Shown here: in pieces, positions 36,085 through 47,620 of the stretch | How the letters are laid out: the number at the start of each line of letters is the position of its first letter | How positions within the stretch are numbered: position 1 is the first letter of the stretch | Origin: Brachionus rotundiformis | Lineage: Eukaryota > Rotifera > Eurotatoria > Ploima > Brachionidae | DNA length: 64,000 nucleotides | Reading direction: 5' to 3' | NCBI GenBank assembly: GCA_016802295.1 | Contig: JAESIW010000200.1 | Location: 4,519,155 to 4,583,154 of the forward strand | Notes under the pieces: generated by a model | Seen by the model: only the letters and a program-made list of their open reading frames with translations | The model's database searches: none | What the model was told of the DNA's origin: nothing | Made by a program: the position numbers and the translations under genes

Positions 36085-36930
36085 TTCATTATCTACTTAA
36101 ACGATCTATTGGATTCAATTCAAAGTCCATGTCTATCATATGCAGACGACTTGAAAAAATAAGAATGAATTAGGATCCACTCAACTTCAAAATAATCTCT
36201 TTGAATTGAGTAACTGGACAACAAAGTGGTCTACTGAACTAAATGTATTAAAATGTAAAACAATGTATATTGGTCGAAATATGAATAAAACTTTGTGGAC
36301 GGGCAATGACCCTTAAAGAAGCTGTTAAAGAAAAGGACCTCGGTGTTGTTGTGTCTAATGACCTAAAATGGAACAAACAATTTTCATCTGCAGCATCTAA
36401 AGTCAACAAAGTATTTGGTCAAATCAGGAATGTGTTCATATGTTTGCAAACATTTCGTTGTCCATGTCAGATCTCAAATACGCTGTAAGTATTTGGAACT
36501 CTTCAGCGAAAGCCAGCATTAACATCATCGAAAGAGTTCAAACAAGAGCGACGAGGCTAGTCTAATGTTTAAAGGAAAAGTCGTGCCAAGAAAGGCTAAT
36601 GACTTGAGCTTAGAGAACCGTAGAACAAGAGGGGATTTTATTCTAATGCTCAAAATAGTCATGAAAGTTGTGAATCTGAACCTAAGAAGAAAACATAACA
36701 TGAAGTTACAGAAAGAAATTTGCAACAAGCTACATCAAGATATAACTTCCTGACCAACAGAGTGGTTTCAACGAAGAATCCTTTACCGCAAAGTGTTGTT
36801 AACTCAAAGACAGCTACTGGCCTTAAAGCGTGTATCGACAGATAAGTGTCTGATATTGAACAAAGAAGGAAATGAAAGACTGTCTGAAGGCGTTAGTATA
36901 TATTTCTATTCTGCAGTCTCATAATTATTA
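36085..36930 (+). mobile_element. LINE reverse-transcriptase fragment
   Basis: Plus-strand frames read SIQSPCLSYADD (catalytic YADD), then ELSNWTTKWSTELNVLKCKT, EAVKEKDLGVVVSNDLKWN, and after frameshifts GDFILMLKIV and YNFLTNRVV...LPQSVVN. This is the order of the RT palm/thumb to C-terminus in CR1/L2/Rex-type elements. It contains several stops and frameshifts. Confidence 0.8.
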
Positions 36931-37513
36931 GTGCTACTATTTATTCTTGATATTTACTTGAAATATTAGCAAGTTTTTAATTTAACTTGATGTTGTAAAA
37001 TATTTGCAAAAGTTTCAAGTTTTATAATCAATTCTTAAAGCTTCTGTAATCTTGGTGAGAATAATTTAAAAAAAGAAATTTTTTATTATATTATTAAATT
37101 AAATCACAATATCAAAGAAATCAAAATTATTTCATGATCTAACTGCTATATAAAGATTTAACTAATTAATTTGACAAAATTTTAAAAATTATATCCTTAT
37201 TTGATTATGATATAAATCAAAACATATTATCAAATTTTTATTATTTATTATTAGTTAATTTCAACATATAACTAATTTCAAAATTAAATGTAGACACCAA
37301 ACAATGTCAAACCGTCAGCAAACATATTATGATGTAGATATGAATTTAGATCTTATTTACACTAAGACCTTTAAGGCTTTAAAATACTAGATAAAATTGA
37401 TTTCTAATAAAATGTTAGAAATTTAAGCAAAAATCTTAAAAAATTTGAATGATTTTTTTAATACAAATATTTTATTTAAAAAACTTTTTAAAATTTGATT
37501 ATTTTCAAAAATC
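36931..37513. other. AT-rich spacer, nothing recognised
   Basis: 3' flank of the phytanoyl-CoA dioxygenase gene with no ORF. Confidence 0.5.
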
Positions 37514-38452
37514 TTATAAATTTATTCTTTTCCCACTTACCAGTCTTGATTTAAACCTCCAAATATCATTTATATTTATTTTTTGATCAGATGGCAAACC
37601 AAATTTCTTATTTGCCAATTTTTCGACTTCATTTTTGAATGCTTCTTGAACAGTCCCAGTTACGTCAATATACTCGCATTCGCTTGCTGCATAGTGACAA
37701 GAAATCGCTTTTCTAAAGCCGGCAGTTCTGTTTACACCACTTCCATGTATCAACAGAGGATGAAAAAAGACTGTATCGCCTTTTTCCATAATCAAATGAA
37801 CCAAATTAACCTGTTTGACATCAATATTTTGAATCCCATAATACATCTTATTTACACCTCCTTCCCATTCTGGATATCCGTGTTCTAACAATTCTGTTTT
37901 GTGACTACCAGGTATTACTACCAAACAACCGTTTTGTTTGTTTATATTTTCCATTGCAGTCCACGAAGCGACTATTTTGTCAGCAGGACGAAACGGAAAA
38001 TAATACAAATCTTGGTGTAGCGGATGTCTTGATGTTAAAAGACCAGTATCTGGCGGCTTGTTTATCAACATTGTATGCATAGCCATCAAATTGGTGCCAA
38101 TAAGACTTTGGACATATTGAACTAACTCAGGCAAACAACAATATTCGAACAATTCATCATCATAGCAAAAATCTTGCACCTTGGTAATGGCTTTTTCTCC
38201 TTCAACAAATTCAGATTTAGCAATTGACACATCTTTCATTACAGTCATGCCTGGAGATCGAATTTTTTCAGCACATATCTTCTGAAATCTCTTTCGGAAT
38301 TTTTCCAAATTTTCTTCGGAAATTAGATTTTTAACAACTATAAAGCCTTTTTCATCATAATCATCTATTTGCTGATTCGTTAATATTGAATTGGACCTTA
38401 AGGTTATTCTATGGGTCAGGGTGGGTCTCAAAATTTTTAAAAAATATTTCAT
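37514..38452 (-). CDS. PHYH: Phytanoyl-CoA 2-hydroxylase
   Basis: Single exon, 312 residues (human 338). An Fe(II)/2-oxoglutarate dioxygenase that alpha-hydroxylates phytanoyl-CoA in peroxisomes, the first step of branched-chain alpha-oxidation. The HxD...H iron triad is H146, D148 (SRHPLHQDLYYFPFRP) and H236 (HPLLIHGSG); R247 (GFRKAIS) binds 2-oxoglutarate. Other conserved blocks are TVMKDVSIAKSE, KVQDFCYDDELF, MAMHTMLINKPPD, WEGGVNKM and the ending IWRFKSRLVSGKRINL. The N-terminus (about 25 residues, Lys/Arg/Leu-rich with THR) has no PTS2 that fits the consensus exactly, so the route of import is unclear. The start lies only 100 bp downstream of the stop of a same-strand small ORF. Confidence 0.96.
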   Translation of the reverse strand: MKYFLKILRPTLTHRITLRSNSILTNQQIDDYDEKGFIVVKNLISEENLEKFRKRFQKICAEKIRSPGMTVMKDVSIAKSEFVEGEKAITKVQDFCYDDELFEYCCLPELVQYVQSLIGTNLMAMHTMLINKPPDTGLLTSRHPLHQDLYYFPFRPADKIVASWTAMENINKQNGCLVVIPGSHKTELLEHGYPEWEGGVNKMYYGIQNIDVKQVNLVHLIMEKGDTVFFHPLLIHGSGVNRTAGFRKAISCHYAASECEYIDVTGTVQEAFKNEVEKLANKKFGLPSDQKININDIWRFKSRLVSGKRINL

Positions 38453-38552
38453 TTTACTTTTGTTTTTTCATTAAAGTCAAATATTATTATTCGAAAAGAG
38501 TTGCAAAATATTAAAATCTTTTAGGCAGCTGAATTATTAAAATTTTTTAGAC

Positions 38553-38879
38553 TCAAAAGATAAATTTTTTTTGATTTTTAAAGTAGATCAATTTAAGCAC
38601 TTTTTTAGTAAATAATTTTTTTGCAATAGCCAAAGTTTTTGGCATTAGATTATGATGCCAAAAACTTTTATGCTGTGGTGTATTTTGTTTTCTCTTTTGA
38701 TATTGATCTTTTGATATTAATAATGGTTGATCAGAACTTTTTAGAAAATGGATGTGAACCACCTCAGAATTGATTTTTTTTTGCAAATTTGGCAAAACAG
38801 ATATGATTGAATTAAATGAACCTAAAAATTCTGTTCCTAATAAAATAAAATGTGCAAGGTAAGACACTTTTATAAGCAT
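38553..38879 (-). CDS. Unknown small protein, upstream of PHYH
   Basis: 108-codon ORF from ATG 38879, which directly follows an acceptor-like aaactctatag. The N-terminus is hydrophobic (SYLAHFILLGTEFLGSF), possibly a signal anchor. The rest is basic: QYQKRKQNTPQHKSFWHHN, then AKKLFTKKVLKLIYFKNQKK. Composition is more coding-like than the surroundings. A small mitochondrial or membrane protein is conceivable but not recognised. The stop is 100 bp before the PHYH start on the same strand, with a ttaataattcag acceptor between them, suggesting joint transcription. Confidence 0.45.
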   Translation of the reverse strand: MLIKVSYLAHFILLGTEFLGSFNSIISVLPNLQKKINSEVVHIHFLKSSDQPLLISKDQYQKRKQNTPQHKSFWHHNLMPKTLAIAKKLFTKKVLKLIYFKNQKKFIF

Positions 38880-39342
38880 CTATAGAGTTTTTTACGAGCT
38901 TTTAGAATTTATTTTCATATCATATGTTTGTAAGGTGGAAACAGGGTTGAATCGAACCTCGAAGTCCTAAAATAGGGTATTTTAGATTTTTTTCATCTAT
39001 GAGCTTAATAAAATCAAATATATCACCAAATAAAATCGACTGAATTAAATTCTCTAGCACTTTAGCTGATTATTGAAAGATCTGAGATATCATAAAATTT
39101 TTCCGATCCAAAGATATTAGGTTTCAAATACAACATATTTTTAAAAGTGTCAACTTAGCCTGTATTTTACCAGAGGAAAGTAATTTTCAAAAATTATGAA
39201 ACTTAGTGATATTTTGTATTTTTAAGTCTATATTAATTCTATAATATCTGTTTTGCTAAATCCACTAAGAAAAATCACTTTTCAGCTGCTTCATGCCTTA
39301 TCCAATTAAACACTTATTTAAATCTAATTATTGGTAAATATG

Positions 39343-39544
39343 TTATTCCTGAAATATATTTTTGAAATAAATAGACTTTGGTTCGTTGCGTTCCATTTTT
39401 TTGATTTGATTGATAAATTTTTTTTGCTTGTTTAATATTAAATCTTCTATTTCAATACGTGCTGCATTATATAAATGTTCTGGATCATTTTTCCATAATT
39501 CCAACTTAAAAGATTTTAGAATTTTAATAGATATCTTTATTTGT
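39343..39544 (-). CDS. Orphan terminal coding exon
   Basis: After a good acceptor (ttgttcttag) at 39545-39546 the minus strand stays open for 67 codons and ends in TAA at 39343: KSFKLELWKNDPEHLYNAAR, then KKFINQIKKMERNEP, ending FKNIFQE. Composition and charge pattern look like a real protein end. No ATG lies in frame upstream before a stop, so it needs an upstream exon joined in phase 2. None was found before the piggyBac-type MITE that begins about 130 bp away. The gene may be disrupted, or the partner exon missed. Family unknown. Confidence 0.45.
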
Positions 39545-39679
39545 CTAAGAACAAAATTGAAAATAATATTTTTATTTTAAGTTTAGCTAATTTTATTTAT
39601 CTATTTACTTGATATTTCAGAAACGAAAATCTTTAACATTTATTATTTTATTAAATACAGGCTAAGTTGACGCTTTTAA

Positions 39680-40222
39680 CACTAGAAGCACCAAAACGAG
39701 TCATTTTGACTCGTTTTAATGAAATCTAATGGATAAAAAATTATTAATCGGATAAATCTATTCAAAACTTAATTTTAATTGAGTGAAAATTAAAAATTAG
39801 CTAAAAAAAGTATCTAGCAAAAAATTGATCTTTTATTGAATTAATTTCTTTTTGAGCCCATTCTTCGTCTTTCATGTAAAATATAAAAACTTTAATTTTT
39901 GCTTTTATTAAATTTGCTTATTTTCTTTCAAGTATTAAGGTTTGAGTCAGTTTTTTACAAATTTGTATACTTTTTATTAATATTTTATGACTCATACATT
40001 GATTTTGTAGCTAAATTCAAAATTTTAATGGTGCCTCTAGTAGTATATTCTTGATTTTGCACAAAGACAAATTTTTTTTTATTTGAATTTAGTTAATATA
40101 GAAAGTTATTCTTATTTTTATGCTGAAAAAAAAAAAGTTATGCTCTAATAACAATAGTTTACTTGGATATTAGCGGTCAAAAAGCGAAAAAGAGTCATTT
40201 TGACTCGTTGGTGCTTCTAGTG
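39680..40222. mobile_element. piggyBac-type MITE with TTAA target sites
   Basis: 543-bp element bounded by TTAA at 39676-39679 and 40223-40226. Terminal inverted repeats share cactagaagcacca at both ends. Just inside each end lies a palindrome of the form cgagtca-ttttgactcg (left) and its counterpart (right), a feature known from piggyBac-like elements. No transposase is encoded. Only a short ATG frame (MKDEEWAQKEINSIKDQFF) occurs near 39876 on the minus strand. Confidence 0.85.
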
Positions 40223-40479
40223 TTAAAAATATGTATAAAATATTAAATTTAATGAATTTCATTTTTAAATTTTAAAAAGTTATTAATTATCATAAAAACT
40301 TCTTATTATTTCCAACTTTGTGAAAGGGCACCTAATGTTCTGCTCAAACTGGTCTTTCATCACATCAATGGTATAGCTTTTAATTACTTGGTCCTGAGTG
40401 ATGTTTTAAAATGACTTTCCAGATTATTAATCGAACAAAATGGATATACATCAGATATATCTGCTCAAGATTCCTCGCC

Positions 40480-40830
40480 ATAATAATTTGAATTACCGAA
40501 AGAAAGAGATTACAGAAAGACATGAGTGCTAACACTCTGTTCCATCTAGCACTCTGGATAGAAAAGTACATGTACAAAAAAAAAATACCTAGAAAGCCAA
40601 ATCGAACGTCTAGTTGGGAATTTAGGGATGTATGGTAAATATGCAATGCAAGTCGGGAATTCAAGATCGGGTTGTGTAGAAAAATGGATTTGGGTAAATC
40701 AGAGATTGGATTGGTGAAACTGGTATGAGATCCAGTATCTGTTAATCGAAAATAATCGGCTACTACAGCTTCACACTATCTGACAGTAAAATGCTTTGAC
40801 ATTCTACTATTTATTTTACTTTATAATTAG
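40480..40830 (+). mobile_element. Decayed LINE 3' tail (weak)
   Basis: The segment ctactacagcttcacactat at about 40759, followed by ctttgacattctac, resembles the tail of the LINE copy at 3120-3830. Upstream pieces are too decayed to frame. Confidence 0.35.
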
Positions 40831-40905
40831 AAAAAATAAATAAATATTTTTATTTAAATTTTAAATGAGTTAAATAATTAACAAAATTAAGAATTTAAGA
40901 GTCTC

Positions 40906-41655
40906 TTAAATTCTTTTAATATCAAAGCCAACTGTTTGAATTTTGGGCTTTAGCATTGTATTTTGTTCTCTATTACTATTAATTACTGATGGAAGTCCAA
41001 TTATTGCTTGTTGATTATTTTCAACTGTGTTTACTTTAATAATTTTTACATTTTCATTATCTATTTCATTGGTAATTTTAGGCAAAATTAAACTTTCAGC
41101 CTTTAACTTTTCGTCGATGCAATCTTCTTTTGAGGAACCGATTGCAGGCAAAGAGAGAGTGGACTCGTATTCAAATTCAGAAGACTGAGATAGCAATTTG
41201 TAATATTCCCTGTTGTCAAAGCGCTTTAGATTTCTGGTAAATCGTGGACACGGAATTTCATCTTGGAAATTGATGCTAAAACTACTGCTGTCTGATCGAT
41301 TTTTGGCCTGATTTCGAGTATATTTAGCTGCATCTTGCATAATCCTATTCATTATATTTGAGCTAAAAAAATTCGATTTCGGCTTATTTCTACCAATGTT
41401 CAGATATTTTTCATCGCGGCTTAAAATCCTATTCAAGTTCATATCTCTGTCCATCCTTTTGATCAGCCTTTCTTGTTCAAGACGCTTGGTTTCATTAAAC
41501 TCATTAAGCAATTTGGTGTAGAGTGAACGTTGGTATTTTTTTTGCTGAACCAGACTTGGGTGTATGTGTGGGAAATTTAGCAGGTCCTTCCGCAACCACC
41601 TTTTCCATTCTTCTTCAGTCGGATCGACTTTTTTTTTGGCTCTTAAAGAACTCAT
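40906..41655 (-). CDS. Unknown charged protein
   Basis: Single exon, ATG at 41655, 249 residues. The N-terminal third is a strongly basic/acidic helical region (PTEEEWKRWLRKDLLNFPHI, KKYQRSLYTKLLNEFNETKR, RMDRDMNLNRILSRDEKYL). The middle and C-terminus are Ser/Asn-rich and probably disordered, ending KIQTVGFDIKRI. No membrane segment, signal or recognised domain. The layout resembles small ciliary or microtubule-associated proteins, but that is a guess. Confidence 0.7.
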   Translation of the reverse strand: MSSLRAKKKVDPTEEEWKRWLRKDLLNFPHIHPSLVQQKKYQRSLYTKLLNEFNETKRLEQERLIKRMDRDMNLNRILSRDEKYLNIGRNKPKSNFFSSNIMNRIMQDAAKYTRNQAKNRSDSSSFSINFQDEIPCPRFTRNLKRFDNREYYKLLSQSSEFEYESTLSLPAIGSSKEDCIDEKLKAESLILPKITNEIDNENVKIIKVNTVENNQQAIIGLPSVINSNREQNTMLKPKIQTVGFDIKRI

Positions 41656-44095
41656 TGAATAAAAAATATTTTTAATTAAAAATATTTCTAAACTTATTTG
41701 TAGACCTTGAAGTCATTATTATATTTTGTTAGTCTAAAGTAAAAATTAACTTAGGCAAACATGTTTATAAATATTTTATAAAAAAATATTTTTTTTTTTA
41801 ATTAAATTTGAATAAAAACTGTAAAGTGTTGTTTTATTCGACAAAGAAAGAAAAGCGGCGCTAGAAACAACATTTTTATTGCTGTTTTTGTTAAGAAACA
41901 AAATAACAAGAAGAAATCATTTTTGCCAAAGTCTAATTAAGCTTAAAATTTTTGATTTTTTTTCTTTCGTCTTTTAAACACCTTGAGTATTTAAAAATAA
42001 ATTTTTTAATTAAAAATTTTAATTTTATTTGTTTAATTTAGGTAAAATGCGGTAGTTAATTATTCTAATGCAATGAATCTTCTAAATCAGCATGTTGTCA
42101 ATCAAATTTAAATTCTATAGGTGCTGAACAAAAATACTTTTATTTATTGAGTAATAGCTCAATAAATAAACATAATATTTGAAAATTTTAAGTATCAATC
42201 AAATTTTTCCGGCCATTTTTCAAAGACATTTAAAAAAAAAAGCTTATGAAATTTTGTGCCTTGCTTAACAATTGGATCTTGATTAAAATTTGAGTTTTTT
42301 TATAACTAAGATCATGCGATCGCGTTTACAGAGTTAAATGCTGCGTCTTATTGTTGGTTAATTAATTTCAAGTTAAAATAATTTTAATTGAATGATTAAA
42401 AATGATAGTTAAGTATTTTATTGCTTGACTTAAAAATAAATTAAATTATTTTCAAAATTTAAACTAAAAGATTAATAAAAATGTTTTCTTCATCACAATA
42501 ATTAAAAGAATTTTTTAATATTTTTAATTGAAATACAGACATGTCGCCATGACTGGAAATGGCTGAAAAATGAACATTGTTCAATTTTCAGTGTTTGACA
42601 TTAACAGCTATTCGATGTTAATACTGTATTTTTTCAAATCCATATTTTTTTTGTTATTGATGAAACAAATAGAGGACAATAAATAGAATGTTTAAAAACA
42701 AAAAATGTTAATTTATAAAATATTATTTTTAATATTTGATGTTCTTTTTTTTTAAATTTAATTATCAAATTATGAGCCTGACAAAATTACTAACTTCAAA
42801 GTATCTAGTTGATTAAAACATTTATGAATTCGTTTTGAAATTAGTTTAATATCCCTTTTGGATTTTTAAGACTTAGACCTTTAACCGAATAGTTCTCTTT
42901 TCATTGATTCAAATAGAATTATTTGTTTTTTAGACAATTTTTATTTAATTAATAACATTTAAGCCACATAGGAATTAAAATATGATTTATAGTTAAATCT
43001 AAAAATCGATTTAATTTTTATAATAGTTGTTATAGTTAACTAGCAAATTTCAGATTTAAAATTTTGATGTACACCTATAAAATAAATATGTGTTTGTATA
43101 ACACATATAGCTTATTTTAAAAAAGAGTTATTATGAGTTTTCAACTTTAAAATACATGTGTTTGAAACACATTTATTTCATTGAAAATTTAAAATCAATT
43201 AATTCAGAAGAAAAATGTAACTTTTTTAAATAAAGAACTAAAACTGTTTTTCAAAGACAGTTTAATAGTACAATAGAAATAAAATTAATATTATTAATAC
43301 GCAGGAGATCTTTTTCATTTCATATGGTAGACTTAGATATTTTTTGTTAAATTTTTTTAATTATATTCAAAATTTTGTCAATTTTGATTAAAATAATTTA
43401 AGTTTTTTATATTCAGATTTTTAAATGAATATTAAAAAATATGTAAACTTACTGACCTATTAATTATTATGCTCAAAAATGTTTATTACGAATAAGAATT
43501 AGATATTTTTTAGTATTTATTTGTCCTCGATAAGCATTTTTTATTGGAATTATCATTTTTTTTAATCTGGAAAAAATTTTTTCTAAAAGAATAATTAATC
43601 ATTTTTAATTTTTATTGTCGCTTAGGCTGATTGTGTTTTTCTTTATGCCACAATTTTAACTGTTAAAATTATAAGCAGTTTATGCTGATAAAAAATATTA
43701 GATAAGCTTCTTATTTTTTTACACAGATTAGCTTTTTAAAAACAAGTTAACTCTATTTTTAAAGAATACTAATTTTTTTATGCAAATTTTCAATTATGTA
43801 ATGAACATTGGTCATGTGGCTGAAAGGGAAGACTAAGATCCATTCCAAACATTAGAAACAAAAAAAATGATAATTTAGGATTTTATTTCCGGACTTAAAA
43901 ATAATTTAACCTACTAAATAAAATACGTTTGTCAAAATTTAAACCTTCTATTAAAATTTAATACAAAAATTTCCTACATCATATTATGAAAGATGAACTA
44001 AAATCTATTTGATAATTAGATATTAAAATAATTTCTAATTTAATCTGTAGCAAAAAAGCCTTTATTCTTACCATTTAATTATCAACACAAAAAAC
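41656..44095. other. Long AT-rich intergenic region
   Basis: No gene, RNA or bounded repeat recognised over 2.4 kb. Confidence 0.5.
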
Positions 44096-44790
44096 AATAG
44101 TAGTAGTAGTAGTAGTAGTAGTAAATATACTGCGACCCTATTGGGTTAAGCTTCTAACCCTCTAACCCTCTAACTTTGAGATCAGTTAAATTTAGCATTT
44201 CAAGTCTTTTAGAGTAGTCAAATTTTCGAAGTGAAGGGATTATTTTTGTCATTCATCTTTGTACTTTCTCGATTTCAGAAATATCTCTTTCAAGAAATGG
44301 ACACCATGAACAAATGGCAAACTCTAAATGAGGTCTAATCAATGCTGTGTAGTATCAATGTTTAAATTCCTGAAACATTTTCTAATCATAGCTAAAATAC
44401 GATTTCCTCGACTCGTGCAATATTTTACTTGGTTAGTCCATTTCAAGTCACTTTGAATATATACACCTAAATCTTTTTCGAGAATTGTTTTAGATAAATT
44501 CTTTGTACCGTATCTGCTAAAAATGGTATAGTTAAACAGAGGATTTTTTGAGCCAACATGCATTACATTACATTTTTCAATATTCAAATCCAAAGCCCAA
44601 GTAAGTGACCAGCTTGAAATTGAGTCTATATCTTTTTGAAGTACGAGATTGTCCTGAGAGCTTTTAATTACAGACAAAACTTTAGTATCATCGGCATATT
44701 TTTCACATTTAAATTACAAGTGTTAAATTGAGTTTTCAAGATTTTTTTGAATATTAGAGACACAATTTAGAGGCCATTAAATATCTCTTG
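44096..44790 (-). mobile_element. LINE fragment with YADD box and (TAG)n tail
   Basis: The minus-strand frame reads KYADDTKVLSVIKSSQDNLV, then DIDSISSWSLTWALDLNIEK, CNVMHVGSKN, ILEKDLGVYIQSDLKWT. This is the RT catalytic aspartate pair and downstream thumb of a CR1/L2-type LINE. Its 3' side (low coordinates) ends at a (TAG)n microsatellite at about 44098-44123, as expected for LINEs with microsatellite tails. Truncated at the 5' side. Confidence 0.8.
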
Positions 44791-45557
44791 ACTAGAAGAA
44801 AATTCGCTTATTTAATTTTGGATCAAATTCAAAAATTATCATCTACATGAACTATGCCATTTTCTTTGTAGACAATTACACTCTGTTTATATATTAAGAA
44901 AATCGATCATGCGGCTGAAAGAGAGGACCATTCCAAACAACCGGGGAGTTTCTTGCTTACGAATTATTTTCTAAATTAAAATAAAATAAATGAACTATTC
45001 CACATAATTATAATTTTAAAAAAATTTCAAGTTTATTTTTTTAATTTGCCAAATTGAAGTTTGAGATTAAATTTAAATGATCTTGTTCAAAAATTGTTTA
45101 GATGTGGATCAATCAAGCCATTAATGTTTTATGGTCAATACAATCAGAAAATCAAAACCTTAATAAAATAAAATAAAATTAAAGAAATAATCACGATATC
45201 AAAAGATAGAGTTCACGTTAACTTTTGTATGAGATATTACCAGCACAGACAAGGGAATTTTTTTCAATAAATCTTTTAAAATTTGATTTTTAAATTCATT
45301 TAAATTTTATCTGATTTTTTTATGTGTTCAATTAAAAAATATATATGATTTTTAATTTTTATTAAACATTAATAAAATTTTTTAGTTGAAAATATGGATC
45401 ATATTTAAACAAAAAACTTCCATATATCAATAGATTTGGAAAAGATAAATATATATAATAAGAGACGGTAGGTAATTAGATAAAGATAATAAGAGACAAT
45501 AATTAAAGACACAATCAATCGATTCATAAAAACGAATTTTTGCTCAAAATGAAACCA
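44791..45557. other. AT-rich spacer, nothing recognised
   Basis: 3' flank of SEC61B; no ORF. Confidence 0.5.
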
Positions 45558-45892
45558 TTAATTTCTGGTATATTTGCCCAGAATGTGTAGAATAAAAACA
45601 GACGCGATAAAAATCAAACTCATGACCAAAACTGGAACTGGTCCTCTTAAAATTAAAAAATTATACAGAGCACAATTGGAAAGTAAATGAATGCTTACAC
45701 TTTGAGTCCTGGTGAATCTTCGTTATAGAATCTCCACATACCAGCATTACCAGCGTTGCTTCTGACAGCTGTTTTAGCCGTTCCGGTGGTCTTTCTTTGT
45801 CTCATACCAGCTGCACCAGCTGCTCTTGGACCAGATGATCTTGATCCTGAGTCACCTTTGCCAGTATTGGTATTGCTTTGTGAGATGGTCAT
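45558..45892 (-). CDS. SEC61B: Protein transport protein Sec61 subunit beta
   Basis: Two exons, 45892-45699 and 45645-45558, with a 53-bp intron, predict 93 residues (human 96). A Ser/Gly-rich cytosolic N-terminus holds RAAGAAGMRQRKT. The conserved AGMWRFYNEDSPGLKVGPVPVLVMSL motif (about 50-75) leads into a single C-terminal TM helix and the tail KYTRN, making it tail-anchored in the ER as part of the Sec61 translocon. GC content is higher than in neighbours, which fits a highly expressed gene. An acceptor-like caaattttag lies 9 nt before the ATG. Confidence 0.96.
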
Positions 45893-46640
45893 CTTTTTAG
45901 TCTAAAATTTGTCTAAATATTTTCAAAATAAACCAACTAAGCTAAAAATTTCCAATTTAAATGCAAGAAAAAAGTTAACAACACATCAAAATTTTCATTA
46001 TGCTTATACTATGTGCTATTTACCTTCAATACATTTCTGTCAACATCATCACTTATAGCAAAAAATATTTAACAAATACTGTTAAGAAAAAAAACTGCAG
46101 AAAATATTGCCTACGTTGAAGCACTTAAGCCCTAAAGTGTATACACTATATATTTTTAAATTTTTTGAAAATGCATGTACTCAATTTTTAGAAAAGTTAA
46201 GACTATATTTTCTCAATTTTATATTCAGCGTATAAATAGAAAATAGAATACGAGTAAAGATCTAAAAAAGTGCCGAGTTTTTTGTCCGAATTTTTACACT
46301 ATTTTAAAATTTTGAATTTATTTTTTGAAATCATAAAAAATTTTATGATAAAAATTTTAAATTGTAAATATTAATATATGGAATATTAGATGTATTTGTA
46401 TTTGATTTAAAAAAATATATATGAAGCTATTTTAAAACTTAATGCTTCTCTTAAAAACATTCTTAAGAAAAAAGTTAGTTTTCAGTTGACCAACAAAATG
46501 ACAAACAAATAAAAAAATATAGCTATTTTTTAAAATTTTTTTTACTCAAATAAATTTTCTTTCTGGTATCAACATAAATAAAATAAATTTTTTTTTTCTG
46601 AAAATTAACCAGTTTAAACCTTTTTAAAAAAATATATTTA
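45893..46640. other. AT-rich spacer, nothing recognised
   Basis: Upstream region of SEC61B; no ORF or repeat limits seen. Confidence 0.5.
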
Positions 46641-47000
46641 AATTTAAAGTTTTGCTTTGCTTTTTTGTTCCAAAGTCCTCAATGCCAAAATTCAAATAAG
46701 GGCCTTATGCCATAACGAAAAAATTGAAGATATGAATTAAGATGCTCCTTAAATCTTGCCGGAAATTTTCTATGACTCATATTTAATTTATTTGAGAAAA
46801 AAAGATAGTTTTTTACCTTATTGATTAGATTTTTCCACTCATTAATGAAGCAATTTGTGAAGAAGTTCTCATGTTAAGAACATTTTGTTGAAATTTGTCC
46901 TGATAGATGTCTCTTATGCCCTCTAATGACCTGAGTTTGGCTAGATTAAGATTTGAAAGGGAGGTGCAATAAGAAATAGACCGGATCCAATTTTTAGTAT
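46640..47000 (-). mobile_element. LINE RT C-terminal remnant
   Basis: Minus-strand frames read RGHKRHLSGQ, then HENFFTNCFINEWKNLINK, corresponding to the R-G-H...FFTNRVIxxWNxLP end of CR1/L2-type RT proteins. Heavily mutated. Confidence 0.6.
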
Positions 47001-47284
47001 TAATTATTAATTTTTATAAAGATCCTAGATTTAAATGACAACACTTGCCTCTATAAAACTGAATAAAATTTAAAATTTTTATATTTGATTATTGCTAAAT
47101 ATATGGTAAATTTGATGCTTTTGATTAAAAACAAGTTTTTTTCAAATAATTTTTATATTTATCAAAAATCGATGCTATATATAAAAAAAATCTGAATTTA
47201 TTAATCAAGATTTCATCATCCTTGATTTTGCAGAAAAAAAGCTTCCAAAAATTAAAAGCCTTTTAAAATATGTTTTAGAGTATA

Positions 47285-47620
47285 AGGTCATTAATTTCGA
47301 TTTCCACTTAAGAAGATCCTTTGCCTTAACCCTTGCTTCTCCGCTTGTCATTCCCATTTCGGTGAACTCTTTCTTCATTGTTCATATCCAAATAACTGCT
47401 AGACATCCCATCTTCTTTTGTCACTTGTTCTTTTTATTTTAAATGATTGAACAATTCACCAGAGTCTTTTATTCTTGATGCAATGACCGATTGGTTCTGA
47501 ATCCATTTTTTTTTTAAATTCACTATTTGAAATTATGTTGTCCCAATGGTTGTTGTAACGATGTCCAAACATATGAACTTCCCTGCCCATTTGATTTGTG
47601 TGCCATCGATTTGTTGGGTA
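47285..47620 (-). mobile_element. LINE fragment related to 28230-28710
   Basis: A minus-strand frame reads MKKEFTEMGMTSGEARVKAK then DLLKWKSKLMTL, parallel to KITKELSEMGIACGKQK...MTLCSTRSE in the 28-kb copy. Upstream (about 47550-47600), GREVHMFGHRYNNHWDN corresponds to the RWLGHV region. Frameshifted remnant. Confidence 0.65.

Noticed and set aside
38935..38965. tRNA T-arm-like ggttcgattcaacc on the minus strand
   Set aside because: No A box, anticodon arm or pairing acceptor stem at the right distance.
44098..44123. CRISPR-like or functional tandem repeat
   Set aside because: Simple (TAG)n microsatellite at a LINE 3' end in a eukaryotic genome.
44151..44175. Telomere-like ctaaccctctaaccctctaac
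   Set aside because: Only about three imperfect units next to a LINE 3' microsatellite; better seen as retrotransposon tail.
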